From NCBI RefSeq assembly GCF_900108365.1, contig NZ_FNWQ01000003.1:434001-498000 (forward strand): 64,000 nt of DNA, written 5' to 3'. Position numbers and translations under genes: made by a program. This document shows, one piece after another, positions 8,744 through 17,359 of this stretch. Each line of letters starts with the position of its first letter. The stretch's first letter is position 1. The notes below the pieces were generated by a model, which searched no databases, was not told where the DNA came from, and was given only the letters and a program-made list of their open reading frames with translations. The stretch is from Chryseobacterium culicis. GTDB lineage: Bacteria; Bacteroidota; Bacteroidia; Flavobacteriales; Weeksellaceae.

Positions 8744-10822
8744 ATGTTTTTAAGCAAAATAAAACCGTTCCTATATTTAGGAGTTTTCTATCTTATTGTT
8801 TCTTTGATAATAAGAACAGTATTCTTTTTTCATCCTATCACCACAGCCGGTTTTGGGTTTTTCGAAGTTATAAAAGTTTTGCTGATAGGTCTGGTGAATG
8901 ACATTTTTGTTTTCATATTGGCCAGTTCTATCCTTGCAATTTACTTCCTCTTTCTGTCTGATTCAAAATATAAAAAGCCTTACGGATACATTATTTTGAG
9001 TGCACTCGTTTTGTTCTTCCTTTATATCTGGCTTATACCCAATAATATATTCAAGCAGTATGGAGGATCAATTATGGAGATCGCATTAGTTTTTGTAGGC
9101 ATAAAAACCCTTTTCTTCGGACTGATGCTTTTTCTTCCTGCACAAAGAATTAAGATTCGTAATGCTCTATATTTCATCACATTATTACTCTATGTTCTTC
9201 TGATTATCTTCAACGGAGTCAGCGAATACTTTTTTTACAATGAATTTGGAGTCCGCTATAATTTCATTGCGGTAGATTATCTTATTTACACCAATGAAGT
9301 GATCGGGAATATCATGGAAAGCTATCCTGTAATTCCATTATTTTCAGGAATAATGATCATTACACTTACCATCACATGGTTCATTTATAAAAAGACAAAA
9401 GATGAACTGCTGGAATTGCCAGATTTTAAACAAAAAATGGTGCTTTTAGGCAGTTTTATGGTCCTTTGTGCCCTTAGTGCCCTTGCGATACCATCTTTAA
9501 TGCAAATCCGGTCAGACAATGTTTTTGCAGATGAAATTGAAGCCAACGGCCTTCCTAAATTCTACTGGGCCTTTACTCATAATGAACTGGATTATTTCCA
9601 GTTTTATTCACAGATTAACCAACAGCAGGCTGAAAAGAATTTCCTAAGCCAATATCCACAGCAGACACTCTCAAGATCTGTGGTTGCAGAACAGCCTGAA
9701 GTTAAGAAAAATGTTGTATTGATCTCTATTGAAAGCCTTTCCGCAGATTTCATGGAACATTATGGCAACACTCAAAAAATCACCCCTTTTCTGGACAGCC
9801 TTGCAGAGAAGTCATTGATGTTTACCAACCTGTATGCAACGGGAAACAGAACGGTGCGCGGCCTGGAAGCTTTAACGCTTTGTATTCCTCCTACAGCAGG
9901 AGAAAGTATCATTAAGCGGGATGATAATAAAAATAAATTTACAACCGGAAGTGTTTTCAAATCCAAAGGATACGATGTCAAGTTTCTATACGGAGGATAC
10001 AGCTATTTTGACAATATGCAGGACTTCTTCGCCGGAAACGGCTATGGCATTATAGACAGAAACAATTTTAAGCCCGAAGAAATCACTTTTGCCAATGTTT
10101 GGGGGGTAGCTGATGAAGATATGGCTAAAAAAGCAATTCAGGTGATGAATGCTGAAGCAAAATCCGGGAAACCGTTTTTCAATCACTGGATGACTGTTTC
10201 CAATCACAGGCCATTTACTTACCCTGACGGAAGAATAGATATTCCGGGAACAGCAAAATCACGTGAAGGAGGCGTAAAATATACCGACTACTCTCTTAAA
10301 CTGTTCTTCGAAATGGCTAAAAAACAGGATTGGTATAAAAACACTGTTTTTGTGATCATTGCAGACCACTGTGCCTCAAGTGCCGGAAAAACGGAACTTC
10401 CGATGGATAAATACAGAATTCCCGCGATGGTCTTTTCAGAAGGATTTATACCAGCTCAAAAATTTGAGGGATTGATGTCTCAGATCGACTTGATGCCTAC
10501 TGTTTTAGGGCTATTGAATTTCAGCTATCAATCTAAATTTCTGGGACAGGATGTATTCAAAAAAGAATTCCAGCCTAAAGCTTATATTGCAACCTATCAG
10601 GATCTGGGGTTCGTGAAAGACGGGCGTCTTACGATTATTTCTCCGGTAAAAAAAGTAAAACAATATTCTCTGGAACTGGAAAAAAGCGATCTACCGCCGG
10701 CATTTAAGCTGTATTATGACGAAAAATTAATAAAAAAAGCAGATCAGAAACTGGTAGATGATGCCGTATCGGCTTATCAGTCTACTTCGTACTGGTTAAA
10801 GACGAAACAGCTTAACAGATAA
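8744..10822 (+). CDS. LTA synthase-like sulfatase-fold membrane enzyme
   Basis: 692 residues from the ATG at 8744, chosen because the promoter lies between it and an upstream TTG. The first 240 or so residues hold five or six membrane spans. A periplasmic alkaline phosphatase/sulfatase-fold domain follows, starting near KKNVVLISIESLSADFMEHYG. GNRTVRGLEA carries the Thr that serves as nucleophile in the LtaS/OpgB group, and ADHC supplies metal ligands near the end. Relatives transfer phosphoglycerol or phosphoethanolamine to envelope glycans or lipids. Gram-negative bacteria lack lipoteichoic acid, so the real acceptor is unknown. It appears monocistronic. Confidence 0.8.
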   Translation: MFLSKIKPFLYLGVFYLIVSLIIRTVFFFHPITTAGFGFFEVIKVLLIGLVNDIFVFILASSILAIYFLFLSDSKYKKPYGYIILSALVLFFLYIWLIPNNIFKQYGGSIMEIALVFVGIKTLFFGLMLFLPAQRIKIRNALYFITLLLYVLLIIFNGVSEYFFYNEFGVRYNFIAVDYLIYTNEVIGNIMESYPVIPLFSGIMIITLTITWFIYKKTKDELLELPDFKQKMVLLGSFMVLCALSALAIPSLMQIRSDNVFADEIEANGLPKFYWAFTHNELDYFQFYSQINQQQAEKNFLSQYPQQTLSRSVVAEQPEVKKNVVLISIESLSADFMEHYGNTQKITPFLDSLAEKSLMFTNLYATGNRTVRGLEALTLCIPPTAGESIIKRDDNKNKFTTGSVFKSKGYDVKFLYGGYSYFDNMQDFFAGNGYGIIDRNNFKPEEITFANVWGVADEDMAKKAIQVMNAEAKSGKPFFNHWMTVSNHRPFTYPDGRIDIPGTAKSREGGVKYTDYSLKLFFEMAKKQDWYKNTVFVIIADHCASSAGKTELPMDKYRIPAMVFSEGFIPAQKFEGLMSQIDLMPTVLGLLNFSYQSKFLGQDVFKKEFQPKAYIATYQDLGFVKDGRLTIISPVKKVKQYSLELEKSDLPPAFKLYYDEKLIKKADQKLVDDAVSAYQSTSYWLKTKQLNR

Positions 10823-10888
10823 AGATCTAAATATTTTTCGCTTATAGTTTGGCGTAAATTATTTAAATTAACACATAAATTTATTATC

Positions 10889-11752
10889 ATGAAATGGACA
10901 GACGACAGAGGCGGAAACGTTGATGACCGCCGTGGTTCCGGAGGAGGAAGTGGAGGTATGATTGTAGGAGGAGGACTTGGAACTCTTATTATAGCAGCCA
11001 TCGTATTCTTTTTGGGAGGTGACCCATCCGGTATTTTGAATTCCGGCAGCATGCAGTCTTCAGGAAATCCTACTGAACAAAGAGAGCTTACGGCCGGTGA
11101 AAAACAGGTCGGAGAAATGGTTGATATGATGGCCAAATGGAATATCCTTACCTGGGATCAGATATTTAAAGAAAATGGAATGACTTACAGTGCTCCACAA
11201 GTAGTTCTTTTTGAAAATACAACCTCTTCTGCATGTGGTACTGCACAGTCTGCCATGGGACCTTTCTATTGTCCTGCTGATCAGAAAGTGTATATGGATA
11301 TGAGTTTCTTCAATGAACTTCAGCAGAAATTCGGAGCTAAAGTAACAGAATTTACAGTAGCTTATGTTCTTGCTCACGAAGTGGGGCATCATGTACAGAC
11401 TCTATTGGGAACCACACAAAAAGTGGATGCGCTAAGAAGAAGCGGAAGATATTCTGAAGAACAGCTGAACAGAGTGTCTGTAGCAACAGAGCTCCAGGCA
11501 GATTTCTATGCCGGAGTATGGGCAAAAAGAACCAATGACAGCAAGCATATCCTTGAACCCGGAGACATTGAGTCAGCAATTGATGCTGCAGAGGCGGTAG
11601 GAGATGATAATATTCAGAAAAGAGCACAGGGATATGTAAATCAGGAAAGTTTTACTCACGGGTCTTCTGCACAGCGTAAAGAATGGTTTATGAAAGGATA
11701 TAACACCGGAGACATCAGACAGGGAGATACTTTCAACCAATTATTGAAATAA
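10889..11752 (+). CDS. Neutral zinc metallopeptidase (YpfJ family)
   Basis: 287 residues. The N-terminus MKWTDDRGGNVDDRRG, a Gly-rich stretch and a single membrane span (about 24-42) are hallmarks of this family. The zinc motif HEVGHH is at 163-168 and a downstream Glu-containing helix (ATELQADFYAGVW) supplies the third ligand. It should act on the periplasmic side of the inner membrane; substrates in the family are unknown. An upstream TATAGTTTG (10843-10851) is one base longer than the -7 consensus. The small double-glycine peptide starts 35 bases after the stop with no terminator between, so co-transcription is plausible. Confidence 0.88.
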   Translation: MKWTDDRGGNVDDRRGSGGGSGGMIVGGGLGTLIIAAIVFFLGGDPSGILNSGSMQSSGNPTEQRELTAGEKQVGEMVDMMAKWNILTWDQIFKENGMTYSAPQVVLFENTTSSACGTAQSAMGPFYCPADQKVYMDMSFFNELQQKFGAKVTEFTVAYVLAHEVGHHVQTLLGTTQKVDALRRSGRYSEEQLNRVSVATELQADFYAGVWAKRTNDSKHILEPGDIESAIDAAEAVGDDNIQKRAQGYVNQESFTHGSSAQRKEWFMKGYNTGDIRQGDTFNQLLK

Positions 11753-11787
11753 TTTTTATATATTAGTGGTTTATAAAACTAATTTCA

Positions 11788-11985
11788 ATGAAAACCAAAA
11801 AAAATTTTGAGAACAAAGCTGTTAAGCTTTCTAAAGATGCAATGAAAAATATCGGGGGTGGAATGAAGCATACACCATGTCATTCATACAATGTAGAAGA
11901 CAGAAGACCTGGAGCTTCAGCTCTATGGATTCAAAAACTGCAGACATTTGCACATAACTTTATGTATTGCCCTGATCATCTATAA
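11788..11985 (+). CDS. Small RiPP-like precursor with double-glycine leader
   Basis: 65 residues. The N-terminal part has the look of Bacteroidota bacteriocin-like leaders: basic start, then KLSKDAMKNIGGG with the Gly-Gly end at residues 23-25. Cutting after the glycines would free a core of about 40 residues with two Cys (31 and 61), four His and an aromatic, amphipathic middle. Leaders of this type are normally removed by C39-peptidase ABC transporters, but no such transporter, LanM/LanB or radical-SAM enzyme lies in the window. The upstream zinc peptidase is 35 bases away. A strong terminator follows the stop. A function is not assignable. Confidence 0.65.
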   Translation: MKTKKNFENKAVKLSKDAMKNIGGGMKHTPCHSYNVEDRRPGASALWIQKLQTFAHNFMYCPDHL

Positions 11986-11994
11986 CAAAATATA

Positions 11995-12021
11995 AAAACC
12001 CTGAAATATTTTCAGGGTTTT
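11995..12021. terminator. Bidirectional terminator between the peptide gene and the GLPGLI pair
   Basis: A perfect 12-bp stem (11995-12006 with 12010-12021) with A run on one side and T run on the other serves the convergent genes ending at 11985 and 12028. Confidence 0.88.
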
Positions 12022-12027
12022 TTATTT

Positions 12028-12891
12028 TTATTGCAGTTCGATTGGATTAGAGTTTTTCTTAGCTTCATCTTTTACCCTTTCCTCCATTCTCTTTCTCATA
12101 TCGGCAGGGTTTGGGTTTCCGCCACCCCCAGGACCTCTTCCACCGCCGCCAGCTCTCACAGTCATTGAAAACCCGCCTTGTCCGCCACCGCTTTGGTTCA
12201 TGAATGACATGGGATCTGTTCTAAATTTTTGCTGCTGTTTCAGATAATCTGTTCTTTTTACTTTTACTGCATTTCCAAACTGATTCAAAGTAGGAAATTC
12301 AGCAATTTTATAATTCTTCATTAAGTCAAAGGAATAATCTCCTTTATCATCTTCTATTTTTACAATCAGCCCCGGAAGTCCGCCAAATTTATAGGGCCCA
12401 TCCTGATAGGGAAGATCCGTTGTAAACCAGGCGGTCCATTTTCTTCCTCCAAAATCAGTTTCAGCTTTCTGAACTTTATACTCTCCTATTTTTCTGGTTT
12501 CTGACTCAATTTTCCAGTTCAGAGGTCTGTCTTCCTCATACGAATAAAGATCACGCCCGATTCTGTCTTTAAAATACGTCTTTTGGTTTGTTTTGTCTTT
12601 TTCCACAGAATAATTGATATTGGATCTTAAACCCTCCATCTGTTCTCTGTTGATACTTCCTCTTCCGCCTCCGCCCTGAAATGCCTTTTGCATAATAGAA
12701 TCTCTTTTGATCCTGTTTTCAGAGTAAAATACAGATTTTTCAGGGGAAATATCCAGATAGGCGTTTTCAGTCTTGATATCTGATTTATTTTCAGCATCAG
12801 GCTTCATAGTCACCTGATACACAAACCGGTTTGTTTGTGCAGAAACATTCTGTATGAAGAGTGCTAATGCGATAATACCTAATTTTTTCAT
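12028..12891 (-). CDS. GLPGLI family secreted protein (second of tandem pair)
   Basis: 287 residues with a signal peptide (1-19, ending VSAQ). The family motif GGLPGLIVKIEDDKGDY starts at residue 170, after a typical KWTAWFTTDLPYQDGPYKF. A Gly-rich loop lies near 72-78 and another (GGGGRGPGGGGNPNP) near 248-262. GLPGLI proteins are exported Bacteroidota proteins of unknown function, often in tandem. It starts 11 bases after the upstream paralogue and shares its operon. Confidence 0.88.
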   Translation of the reverse strand: MKKLGIIALALFIQNVSAQTNRFVYQVTMKPDAENKSDIKTENAYLDISPEKSVFYSENRIKRDSIMQKAFQGGGGRGSINREQMEGLRSNINYSVEKDKTNQKTYFKDRIGRDLYSYEEDRPLNWKIESETRKIGEYKVQKAETDFGGRKWTAWFTTDLPYQDGPYKFGGLPGLIVKIEDDKGDYSFDLMKNYKIAEFPTLNQFGNAVKVKRTDYLKQQQKFRTDPMSFMNQSGGGQGGFSMTVRAGGGGRGPGGGGNPNPADMRKRMEERVKDEAKKNSNPIELQ

Positions 12892-12902
12892 TTATATTTT
12901 AT

Positions 12903-13853
12903 TTATTTTAATTCAATTGGATTTTGTGCAGTATTGGTAAACGAAGGCATTTCTACAGATGAACTTTGTGATGTCATACTTCCCTGGCTGTCTCCAGCCA
13001 TTCCGCCTCTGTGCATTCCACCGCCGTGGCCGCCGCCTCTCATTCCTCCTCCATTCATTCCGCGGCCCATGCCGCCTCCATGTCTTCCACCTCCCATATT
13101 CATATTTCCTACTCCGTTATAGCCAGCAACTGCCTTTCTATTTTTCCCAAACTCTAATTCCAAGGCAGCTTTATCACCATGAAAATTGGTTCTTGTACTT
13201 AGCTTGGCATCAGAACTTATCTGTTCTTCAAAAGCATTTTTAACTGTAATCTTATTAACAAGATCAAATTTATAATCTCCTTTATCATCTTCAAGCTTTA
13301 CAATCAATCCCGGTAATCCCGAAAATTTGTAGGGTCCGTCAGACAGTGGAATTTCCTTGGTGAACCACGCTGTCCACACTCTTCCTCCGAACTCTGCAAC
13401 GGCTTTCTGGGCGGGATATCCGTTTTGTTTTTCTATACCATGGGTCACTTCCCATTTTACAGGTCTGTCTTCCTGATAATAAATTTGTTTTCCGGCTGCC
13501 CTCTCATAGTAATACACTTTCTGTTCCGGAATGGCTTTGGTAATAAAATATTCAAAAAAAGTTGGTTCGACAGGTTTTTTTCCCTCTCTCTTCGAAAAAT
13601 CTTTTTCTTCTTTTTTATCATTTTCTTTCGCTTCTGATCTGAGCGCCAAAAAAAGAGAATCTCTTTTTAGTTTATTTTCACTGATAAATAAAGAACGGTC
13701 TCCTTTAACATCCAGAAAAGTCCGCTCACTTTTCATACTTACCAGATTGATGGAATCCGGATTTACCAGTGTCTCGTATACATATCGTGTGGTTTGACCG
13801 TAAGACATTGCTGCGAAAAGCAACACAAAAAAAGCAACTGTTTTTTGTCTCAT
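12903..13853 (-). CDS. GLPGLI family secreted protein with Gly/His/Met-rich tail
   Basis: 316 residues from the ATG at 13853; a TTG two codons upstream is less likely. The signal peptide ends MSYGQ. The segment VWTAWFTKEIPLSDGPYKFSG leads into the diagnostic GLPGLIVKLEDDKGDY, as in the downstream paralogue. A tail of about 35 residues near the C-terminus is made of Gly, His, Met and Arg repeats (GGGM, GGGH, HRGGM), which could bind Cu or other soft metals. That tail is absent from the paralogue. The promoter element at 13874-13881 supports the start. Confidence 0.86.
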   Translation of the reverse strand: MRQKTVAFFVLLFAAMSYGQTTRYVYETLVNPDSINLVSMKSERTFLDVKGDRSLFISENKLKRDSLFLALRSEAKENDKKEEKDFSKREGKKPVEPTFFEYFITKAIPEQKVYYYERAAGKQIYYQEDRPVKWEVTHGIEKQNGYPAQKAVAEFGGRVWTAWFTKEIPLSDGPYKFSGLPGLIVKLEDDKGDYKFDLVNKITVKNAFEEQISSDAKLSTRTNFHGDKAALELEFGKNRKAVAGYNGVGNMNMGGGRHGGGMGRGMNGGGMRGGGHGGGMHRGGMAGDSQGSMTSQSSSVEMPSFTNTAQNPIELK

Positions 13854-13873
13854 TACCAATTTTCTTTATAGAT

Positions 13874-13881
13874 CAAAAATA
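13874..13881 (-). promoter_or_regulatory. -7 element of the GLPGLI operon
   Basis: On the minus strand TATTTTTG, matching TAnnTTTG, 20 bases before the ATG at 13853. No clear -33 TTG. Confidence 0.5.
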
Positions 13882-14007
13882 AGATTCAAGGTTAAAACCT
13901 GTAAGAATATCTTCTCATTGAATGGCTGTATTTATCTTTTTTTAACATAATTCCTCCCTCTTTACAGAGCTATTAATATAAGAATCATTAAAATAGATAT
14001 CTTCGAT

Positions 14008-14038
14008 TTGAGATTGCGGAAATTAGTTCGTATTTTTG
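14008..14038 (+). promoter_or_regulatory. Promoter of the suf cluster
   Basis: TTG (14008-14010), a 20-base spacer and TATTTTTG (14031-14038) lie 28 bases before the sufA ATG. Confidence 0.65.
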
Positions 14039-14066
14039 CATCATTAAATCATTCTAAATAAATACA

Positions 14067-14396
14067 ATGATAAAAGTATCAGACTATGCAAAGGAGAAAG
14101 CCATCCAGTTGATGACGGAAGATGGTTTTAACCCTGCTGAAGATTATATAAGAGTAGGGGTGAAAAGCGGTGGATGCTCTGGTTTAGAGTATGTTTTAAA
14201 GTTTGATAACCAAAAAACAGACGCAGATCAGATATTTGAAGATAATAACATTAAAATTATTATAGATAAAAAATCCATCCTTTATCTGGCAGGAACAACT
14301 CTTGAGTATTCAGGAGGATTGAACGGGAAAGGGTTTGTTTTTAATAACCCTAATGCATCCAGAACATGTGGATGTGGAGAATCATTTAGTCTTTAG
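14067..14396 (+). CDS. sufA: Iron-sulfur assembly A-type carrier SufA/ErpA
   Basis: 109 residues. The three conserved Cys that carry the cluster are C37 (SGGCSGL) and C101 and C103 (TCGCGESF). The protein takes new Fe-S clusters from SufBCD to apoproteins in the cytoplasm. It opens a cluster followed by sufB, sufC and sufD, all on the plus strand. Its assignment as SufA rather than IscA or ErpA rests on this neighbourhood. Confidence 0.92.
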   Translation: MIKVSDYAKEKAIQLMTEDGFNPAEDYIRVGVKSGGCSGLEYVLKFDNQKTDADQIFEDNNIKIIIDKKSILYLAGTTLEYSGGLNGKGFVFNNPNASRTCGCGESFSL

Positions 14397-14413
14397 AAAA
14401 AGACATTGGATTC

Positions 14414-14468
14414 TAGATTTCAGACCTCAGAACTTTTCTGACTTCTGAAATCGAAAATCTGAAATCTA
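14414..14468. repeat. Inverted repeat between sufA and sufB
   Basis: TAGATTTCAGA (14414-14424) and TCTGAAATCTA (14458-14468) are a perfect 11-bp inverted pair 33 bases apart, with further TTCTGA/TCAGAA copies between. This fills most of the 82-base gap. Confidence 0.6.
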
Positions 14469-14478
14469 AAAAAAAATA

Positions 14479-15927
14479 ATGAGTAAATATACAGAAGACG
14501 ATTTAAGAGTCGATCTAGAAAATAAAAAATATGAATTCGGTTGGGAAACGAAGATTGATTATGAAGATTTCCCGATCGGTTTAAATGAGGACATCATCCG
14601 TGCCATCTCTGCTAAAAAAGAGGAGCCGGAGTGGATGACTGAATGGCGATTGGAGTCTTTTAAAATCTGGCAGAAAATGGTAGAGCCTGAATGGGCCAAT
14701 ATCAATTATGAAAAGCCGGATTTTCAGGCAATCCGTTACTATGCTGCTCCTAAAGTAAAGCCTGAACTGGCCAGTCTTGACGAAGTGGATCCTGAGTTAT
14801 TGAAAACATTTGAAAAGCTAGGGATTAATATCGAAGAGCAAAAAAGACTTTCAGGAGTTGCCGTAGATATCGTAATGGACTCAATTTCTGTGAAAACCAC
14901 TTTCCAGGATACATTGGCAGAAAAAGGAATTATTTTCTGTTCCATCTCTGAGGCTATTAAAAACCATCCGGATTTAGTGAGAAAATATCTGGGTAAAGTA
15001 GTTCCAAGAGGAGATAATTTTTACGCAGCACTGAATTCCGCAGTATTTTCTGACGGAAGTTTCTGCTATATTCCCAAGGGCGTAAAATGCCCTATGGAGC
15101 TTTCCACCTATTTCCGTATCAATCAGGCTGGTACAGGACAGTTTGAAAGAACGCTTCTTGTGGCAGATGAAGGAAGTTATGTTTCTTATCTTGAAGGCTG
15201 TACAGCACCGTCAAGAGATGAGAACCAGCTTCACGCAGCTGTTGTAGAATTGATCGCCTTAGATAATGCTGAGATTAAATATTCAACAGTTCAGAACTGG
15301 TATCCGGGTAATGAAGAAGGAAAAGGAGGTGTATTCAACTTTGTAACGAAAAGAGGGCTTTGCGAAAGAAATGCAAAAATCTCCTGGACACAGGTAGAAA
15401 CAGGTTCTGCAGTAACATGGAAATATCCGTCTTGTATTCTTAAAGGAGACAATTCTATCGGAGAGTTCTACTCTATTGCGGTTACCAACAATCATCAGTA
15501 TGCAGATACCGGAACAAAAATGATCCACATCGGAAAGAATACCAGATCAACAATTATCTCAAAAGGTATTTCTGCCGGAAAATCTCAAAATTCGTACAGA
15601 GGACAGGTGAAAGTAATGCCTTCTGCAAAAGGAGCCAGAAACTTCTCGCAGTGTGATTCTCTATTGATGGGTAATGAGTGTGGGGCACATACTTTCCCTT
15701 ATATTGAAATCAAAGACCCTACAGCGCAGTTAGAGCATGAGGCAACAACTTCAAAAATCGGGGAAGACCAGATTTTCTACTGCAACCAGAGAGGTATTGA
15801 TACAGAAAGAGCAATTGCTCTGATTGTGAATGGATTCAGCAAAGAAGTTTTAAATAAACTTCCTATGGAATTTGCTATTGAAGCTCAGAAATTACTTGAG
15901 ATTTCATTAGAAGGTTCTGTGGGATAA
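14479..15927 (+). CDS. sufB: Fe-S cluster scaffold subunit SufB
   Basis: 482 residues, the usual length. Core motifs are [22 protein letters not shown], with the likely assembly Cys at 392, and [15 protein letters not shown] just after. With SufC and SufD it forms the SufBC2D scaffold on which Fe-S clusters are built. The next gene, sufC, starts 242 bases on, an unusually long gap in which nothing coding was seen. Confidence 0.97.
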   Translation: MSKYTEDDLRVDLENKKYEFGWETKIDYEDFPIGLNEDIIRAISAKKEEPEWMTEWRLESFKIWQKMVEPEWANINYEKPDFQAIRYYAAPKVKPELASLDEVDPELLKTFEKLGINIEEQKRLSGVAVDIVMDSISVKTTFQDTLAEKGIIFCSISEAIKNHPDLVRKYLGKVVPRGDNFYAALNSAVFSDGSFCYIPKGVKCPMELSTYFRINQAGTGQFERTLLVADEGSYVSYLEGCTAPSRDENQLHAAVVELIALDNAEIKYSTVQNWYPGNEEGKGGVFNFVTKRGLCERNAKISWTQVETGSAVTWKYPSCILKGDNSIGEFYSIAVTNNHQYADTGTKMIHIGKNTRSTIISKGISAGKSQNSYRGQVKVMPSAKGARNFSQCDSLLMGNECGAHTFPYIEIKDPTAQLEHEATTSKIGEDQIFYCNQRGIDTERAIALIVNGFSKEVLNKLPMEFAIEAQKLLEISLEGSVG

Positions 15928-16169
15928 TTCCATTCTCCCCAAAAAGATCTATCAGAGAAAAACTAACTGATTTATTGGCAAGGTTTTCAGCGTTTTTATC
16001 AGATCAAAAAAACTGTTTTATACGGTTATAAATTGTAATCTTCACAGGAGATTATAACAAACATAAAATATAAAAAGCTCCAACCCGTCTGCCCAGGAAA
16101 TGTTCCGGATAAAGACAATATTTACAGGAAGGAAGCTCATACAATTATAAAAAGCAAAAGTTAGCAAGA

Positions 16170-16913
16170 ATGTTACAAATTAAAGACCTTCACGCCAAAA
16201 TTGAAGATGGCGCAGAAATATTAAAAGGTATTAATCTTGAAATAAAGCCGGGCGAAGTTCACGCTATTATGGGGCCGAACGGAGCCGGAAAATCTACTCT
16301 ATCTTCTGTAATCGCCGGAAAGGAAGATTATGAAGTAACTGGTGGAGAGATTCTTTTCCAGGGAGAAGATATCAGTGAAGATGCTCCTGAAGACAGAGCC
16401 CACAAAGGAATTTTCCTTTCTTTCCAGTATCCAGTGGAAATTCCGGGAGTTTCTGTAACGAACTTTATCAAAGCTGCTTTGAATGAAACAAGAAAAGCAA
16501 ACGGACTGGAAGAGATGCCTGCTAAAGAAATGCTTGCATTAATCCGTGAGAAGTCTGAAAAACTGGGAATTAAGAAAGATTTCCTTTCAAGATCACTGAA
16601 TGAAGGATTCTCAGGAGGTGAAAAGAAAAGAAACGAGATCTTCCAGATGATGATGCTTGATCCTAAATTAGCGATTCTGGATGAAACTGATTCCGGATTG
16701 GATATTGATGCCTTAAGAATCGTTGCAGATGGAGTAAACCACTTTAAAAATGAAGGAAATGCAGTTCTTTTGATTACCCACTATCAGAGATTGCTAAACT
16801 ATATCCAGCCTGATTTTGTTCACGTTTTAGCAGATGGAAAAATCATCAAAACAGGTGATAAATCTTTAGCATTAGAGCTTGAAGAAAAAGGGTACGACTG
16901 GCTTCTTAATTAA
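16170..16913 (+). CDS. sufC: Fe-S assembly ATPase SufC
   Basis: 247 residues, ABC-type ATPase without membrane part. Walker A GPNGAGKS (35-42), signature FSGGEKKR (147-154) and Walker B with [12 protein letters not shown] (167-178) are all intact. It powers the SufBC2D scaffold. Its stop codon touches the left inverted repeat of a decayed S23-type cassette that separates it from sufD. Confidence 0.97.
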   Translation: MLQIKDLHAKIEDGAEILKGINLEIKPGEVHAIMGPNGAGKSTLSSVIAGKEDYEVTGGEILFQGEDISEDAPEDRAHKGIFLSFQYPVEIPGVSVTNFIKAALNETRKANGLEEMPAKEMLALIREKSEKLGIKKDFLSRSLNEGFSGGEKKRNEIFQMMMLDPKLAILDETDSGLDIDALRIVADGVNHFKNEGNAVLLITHYQRLLNYIQPDFVHVLADGKIIKTGDKSLALELEEKGYDWLLN

Positions 16914-16945
16914 TTTGAAATTAAATATTTGAGATTTGAAATTAT
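16913..16945. repeat. Left inverted repeat of S23-type cassette
   Basis: 33-bp arm made of ATTTGAAATT, four variable bases and ATTTGAGATTTGAAATTAT. It begins on the last base of the sufC stop and overlaps the ATG of the pseudogene. Its inverted partner is at 17322-17354 (30 of 33 positions agree; the inner 19 bp are perfect). Confidence 0.8.
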
Positions 16946-17325
16946 GGCCACTATAAATAATTTTGAGGATTTAGATATATGGAAAAATCCGGGGAATTAT
17001 GCCAAAAAATTTTCATCTCACTAATACAAAATTCAAATTGCAGTCAAAATATTAAAAATCAAATCGACCGTTCATCTGCTTCTGTAATGCAGAAGGCTTT
17101 GAAAGGGAAGGAAATAAAGAGTTTATTAATTTTTTATCTATGTCGAAAGGATCATGTGGAGAAGTAAGATCTCAGTTGATCAGAGCATTTGATAGAGATT
17201 TTATTAACGAGAATGAATTTAATGATTTGAAAAAAGATTATGCGGATTAATCAAAAATGATTTCAGGTTTTATGAAGTATTTAAAAGCTACTGAACATAA
17301 CGGAAATAAATTTAACCGCTCATAA
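16944..17325 (+). pseudogene. Decayed four-helix-bundle (S23/IVP-type) gene
   Basis: Fragments in several frames spell out a TIGR02436/S23-type protein. MATINNFEDLDIWKNPGNYAKK is followed by a stop after [17 protein letters not shown] comes in another frame. Then [20 protein letters not shown] and [16 protein letters not shown] read on, followed by SKMISGFMKYLKATEHNGNK after an in-frame TAA. About nine bases coding NNI are missing before AEGF. The intact protein is about 120 residues and is usually carried by intervening sequences in 23S rRNA genes or as a small mobile cassette. Both start and stop codons lie in the flanking inverted repeats. Confidence 0.85.
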
Positions 17326-17354
17326 TTTCAAATCTCAAATTTCAAATTTCAAAT
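17322..17354. repeat. Right inverted repeat of S23-type cassette
   Basis: Inverted partner of 16913-16945: ATAATTTCAAATCTCAAAT, four variable bases, AATTTCAAAT. It ends 5 bases before the sufD ATG. Confidence 0.8.
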
Positions 17355-17359
17355 AAACA

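Noticed and set aside
12934..13243. Pro-rich plus-strand open frames
   Set aside because: Antisense of the Gly/His/Met tail in the GLPGLI gene.
16979..17167. Small 62-codon gene between sufC and sufD
   Set aside because: It is one frame of the decayed S23-type gene, not a separate product.
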